Made by a program: the position numbers and the translations under genes. Positions 62,800 through 64,000 of a stretch of DNA of 64,000 bases are shown here, piece by piece. The notes under the pieces were generated by a model. That model was given only the letters and a program-made list of their open reading frames with translations, was not told the DNA's origin and made no database searches. This DNA comes from Mesostigma viride (taxonomy: Eukaryota > Streptophyta > Mesostigmatophyceae > Mesostigmatales > Mesostigmataceae), in contig RPFO01000027.1 in NCBI GenBank assembly GCA_009746045.1, positions 4,487,608 through 4,551,607 of the forward strand, in the 5' to 3' direction. Every line of letters starts with the position of its first letter. The first letter of the stretch is position 1.

Positions 62800-63870
62800 A
62801 CCCTCTGCAGGTATGGTCAACGATCAGTCGAACGTGTCACCTTCTATGTAAAATGTGATGGTTCATCACGCATTGGATTGGACTGTCCTCAGCCTTCACC
62901 AAAATGCCTGTAGTCCTACGGAGGCTATGCTGTGTCAAATTGGCAGATCTGCCAGACGCATCTGCAGCCAGGTCAGTTAGAAAAAGGGGGCTCATGACTA
63001 CGCCTATACAGTTTGTCCGCTGCAATGCCAGCAAGGCTCGAGCTGTTTCCTTGAGTGTGGGTAACTCAGACAGTGTGAGACACGAAGATGACTTGGAACG
63101 CGCAACAGCTACCTCTTGGATTAAGCTCAGGGGCATATATAGGTTTTACCCCTCCGCTGAAAACATCCGGCTGGAGATACTTTGGAACGTCTACCACCAC
63201 TCGAAATGGTACAGGCCAAGTACAACTCAGTTGTACACGTGCCGCACATACTGCGTCATGTGTACTGTGCAAGGCTGATTTCGATCGTAGCTCAGCAGAC
63301 CATAATCCTGAATCATGATCAACGTGTGGCCTGTAGGTCACTCTCGCCCATACTATGTAGGCCTGGCCTTCCAGCATGGAAAGCTACTAACACAGTCTTC
63401 GAGGAATCTGACACCTCGCATACAATTCAGCAATACCTACGTGGCTCGACTATGCACCAGGTAGTGCGGCCAGGCCCACTATCAGCGCCTCCCGGATTCA
63501 CTATGCCAGCTGAAATATATGTTTGCCAGCTAAGGCCAAACAATACTAAAGCTCCGGACGACAGCCTAAACACGACTCAGGCATCGCACCGTAGCTTAAT
63601 AAGTTCATGAGTTACGTGATTGCTACTTGGATCGTACAACCAGCCAGAGCTCCCGAGTATCCAGCCACCCTGCCCCCCTTTTTGGCACAGCACTGATCTA
63701 GGAATCTGACAAAGGTACAAGAAAAGTTCAGACCAGCATTCGCACGTGGCACACTCGCCTGCAACCTACGCAACATCCCAGTATCAATGATCCGCTTATT
63801 CAGGTCGGGATCACAACGCCACTAGCTCTGGCAGCTCTCCTCCACCGACACCGCCCAGGTTAAGGTGACC
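62800..63870 (+). pseudogene. Wall-protein gene segment, copy 3
   Basis: It shares CTGCAGGTATGG (62,806), ADLPDASAA with AG|GTCAGTT at 62,973 and AGCTCTCCTCCACCGACACC near 63,831 with copies 1 and 2, plus the ATCTGACAAAGGTACAAG block at 63,704 (16,064 and 58,997). Exons cannot be joined with confidence. Confidence 0.35.
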
Positions 63871-64000
63871 ATAACGTGTTTGTTTCTCCTCCTAGTTGAG
63901 TTTTTGAAGCCTTATTAAATCATAACTTGATCAAACTGCCAAAATAGTGGAATTGGTTCCTCAATTTCCATCAATAACTCATATAAGGTGTTTATAACTG
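63871..64000. other. Window end, nothing recognised
   Basis: AT-rich sequence, no feature. Confidence 0.4.

Overview
This is nuclear DNA from a repeat-rich eukaryote. The evidence is GT-AG introns that keep reading frame, TATA boxes, a run of TTTAGGG telomere-type repeats, tyrosine-recombinase, Ty3/gypsy-like and Ty1/copia-like retroelement remains, and short exons coding for proline-rich linkers joined to extracellular-type domains. TTTAGGG repeats with Ser/Pro-rich matrix-protein exons fit the green lineage best (a chlorophyte or streptophyte alga), but the species cannot be named from the sequence. No rRNA, tRNA, CRISPR array, capsid gene or DNA polymerase gene was found.

Layout. 1-3.4 kb: repeats and the end of a PAT/DIRS-like retroelement on the minus strand. 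3.4-6.4 kb: three intronless GC-rich genes (RING-like with a SIAH-like finger, a double CxxC/RING-like protein, an F-box-like protein), two of them broken by a one-base frame change. 6.5-8.45 kb: a small inverted-repeat transposon, a 158-bp telomeric tract and a 1.26-kb foldback built on a chromodomain gene. 8.5-21 kb: decayed retroelements and other repeats, with one copy of a cell-wall-gene-like segment. 21.3-31.9 kb: six exons that splice in phase into two tandem PPC-like domains, with an antisense cysteine-rich frame in the same intron of both units. 32-38.9 kb: the best PAT-like element (gag-like, RT, RNase H, a 2A-like motif, tyrosine recombinase) and an opposing decayed copy. 39-40.6 kb: more repeats. 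40.9-53.9 kb: a rearranged, partly palindromic cluster of two gene families, here called A (zinc-binding, acidic, with a SUMO-interaction-like motif) and B (acidic, with a nine-residue repeat and a UBA-like tail). A complete non-autonomous split-direct-repeat retroelement sits inside one arm. 54.3-56.6 kb: a divergent pair, a MYND-finger gene and a gene with three CxxC zinc ribbons, around a duplicated promoter block with a heat-shock-type element. 56.8-64 kb: repeats, two further cell-wall-gene-like segments and a choice-of-anchor-E exon.

How the parts may fit. The GC-rich genes at both ends and in the middle share a theme of zinc knuckles, RING/MYND/F-box-like folds, SUMO-type motifs and a UBA-like tail, which suggests nuclear ubiquitin/SUMO-type functions; this is inference. 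Several carry a single indel, so they are either decaying or the assembly has uncorrected homopolymer errors. The matrix-type exons probably belong to secreted multi-domain wall proteins whose long introns have been filled by transposons.
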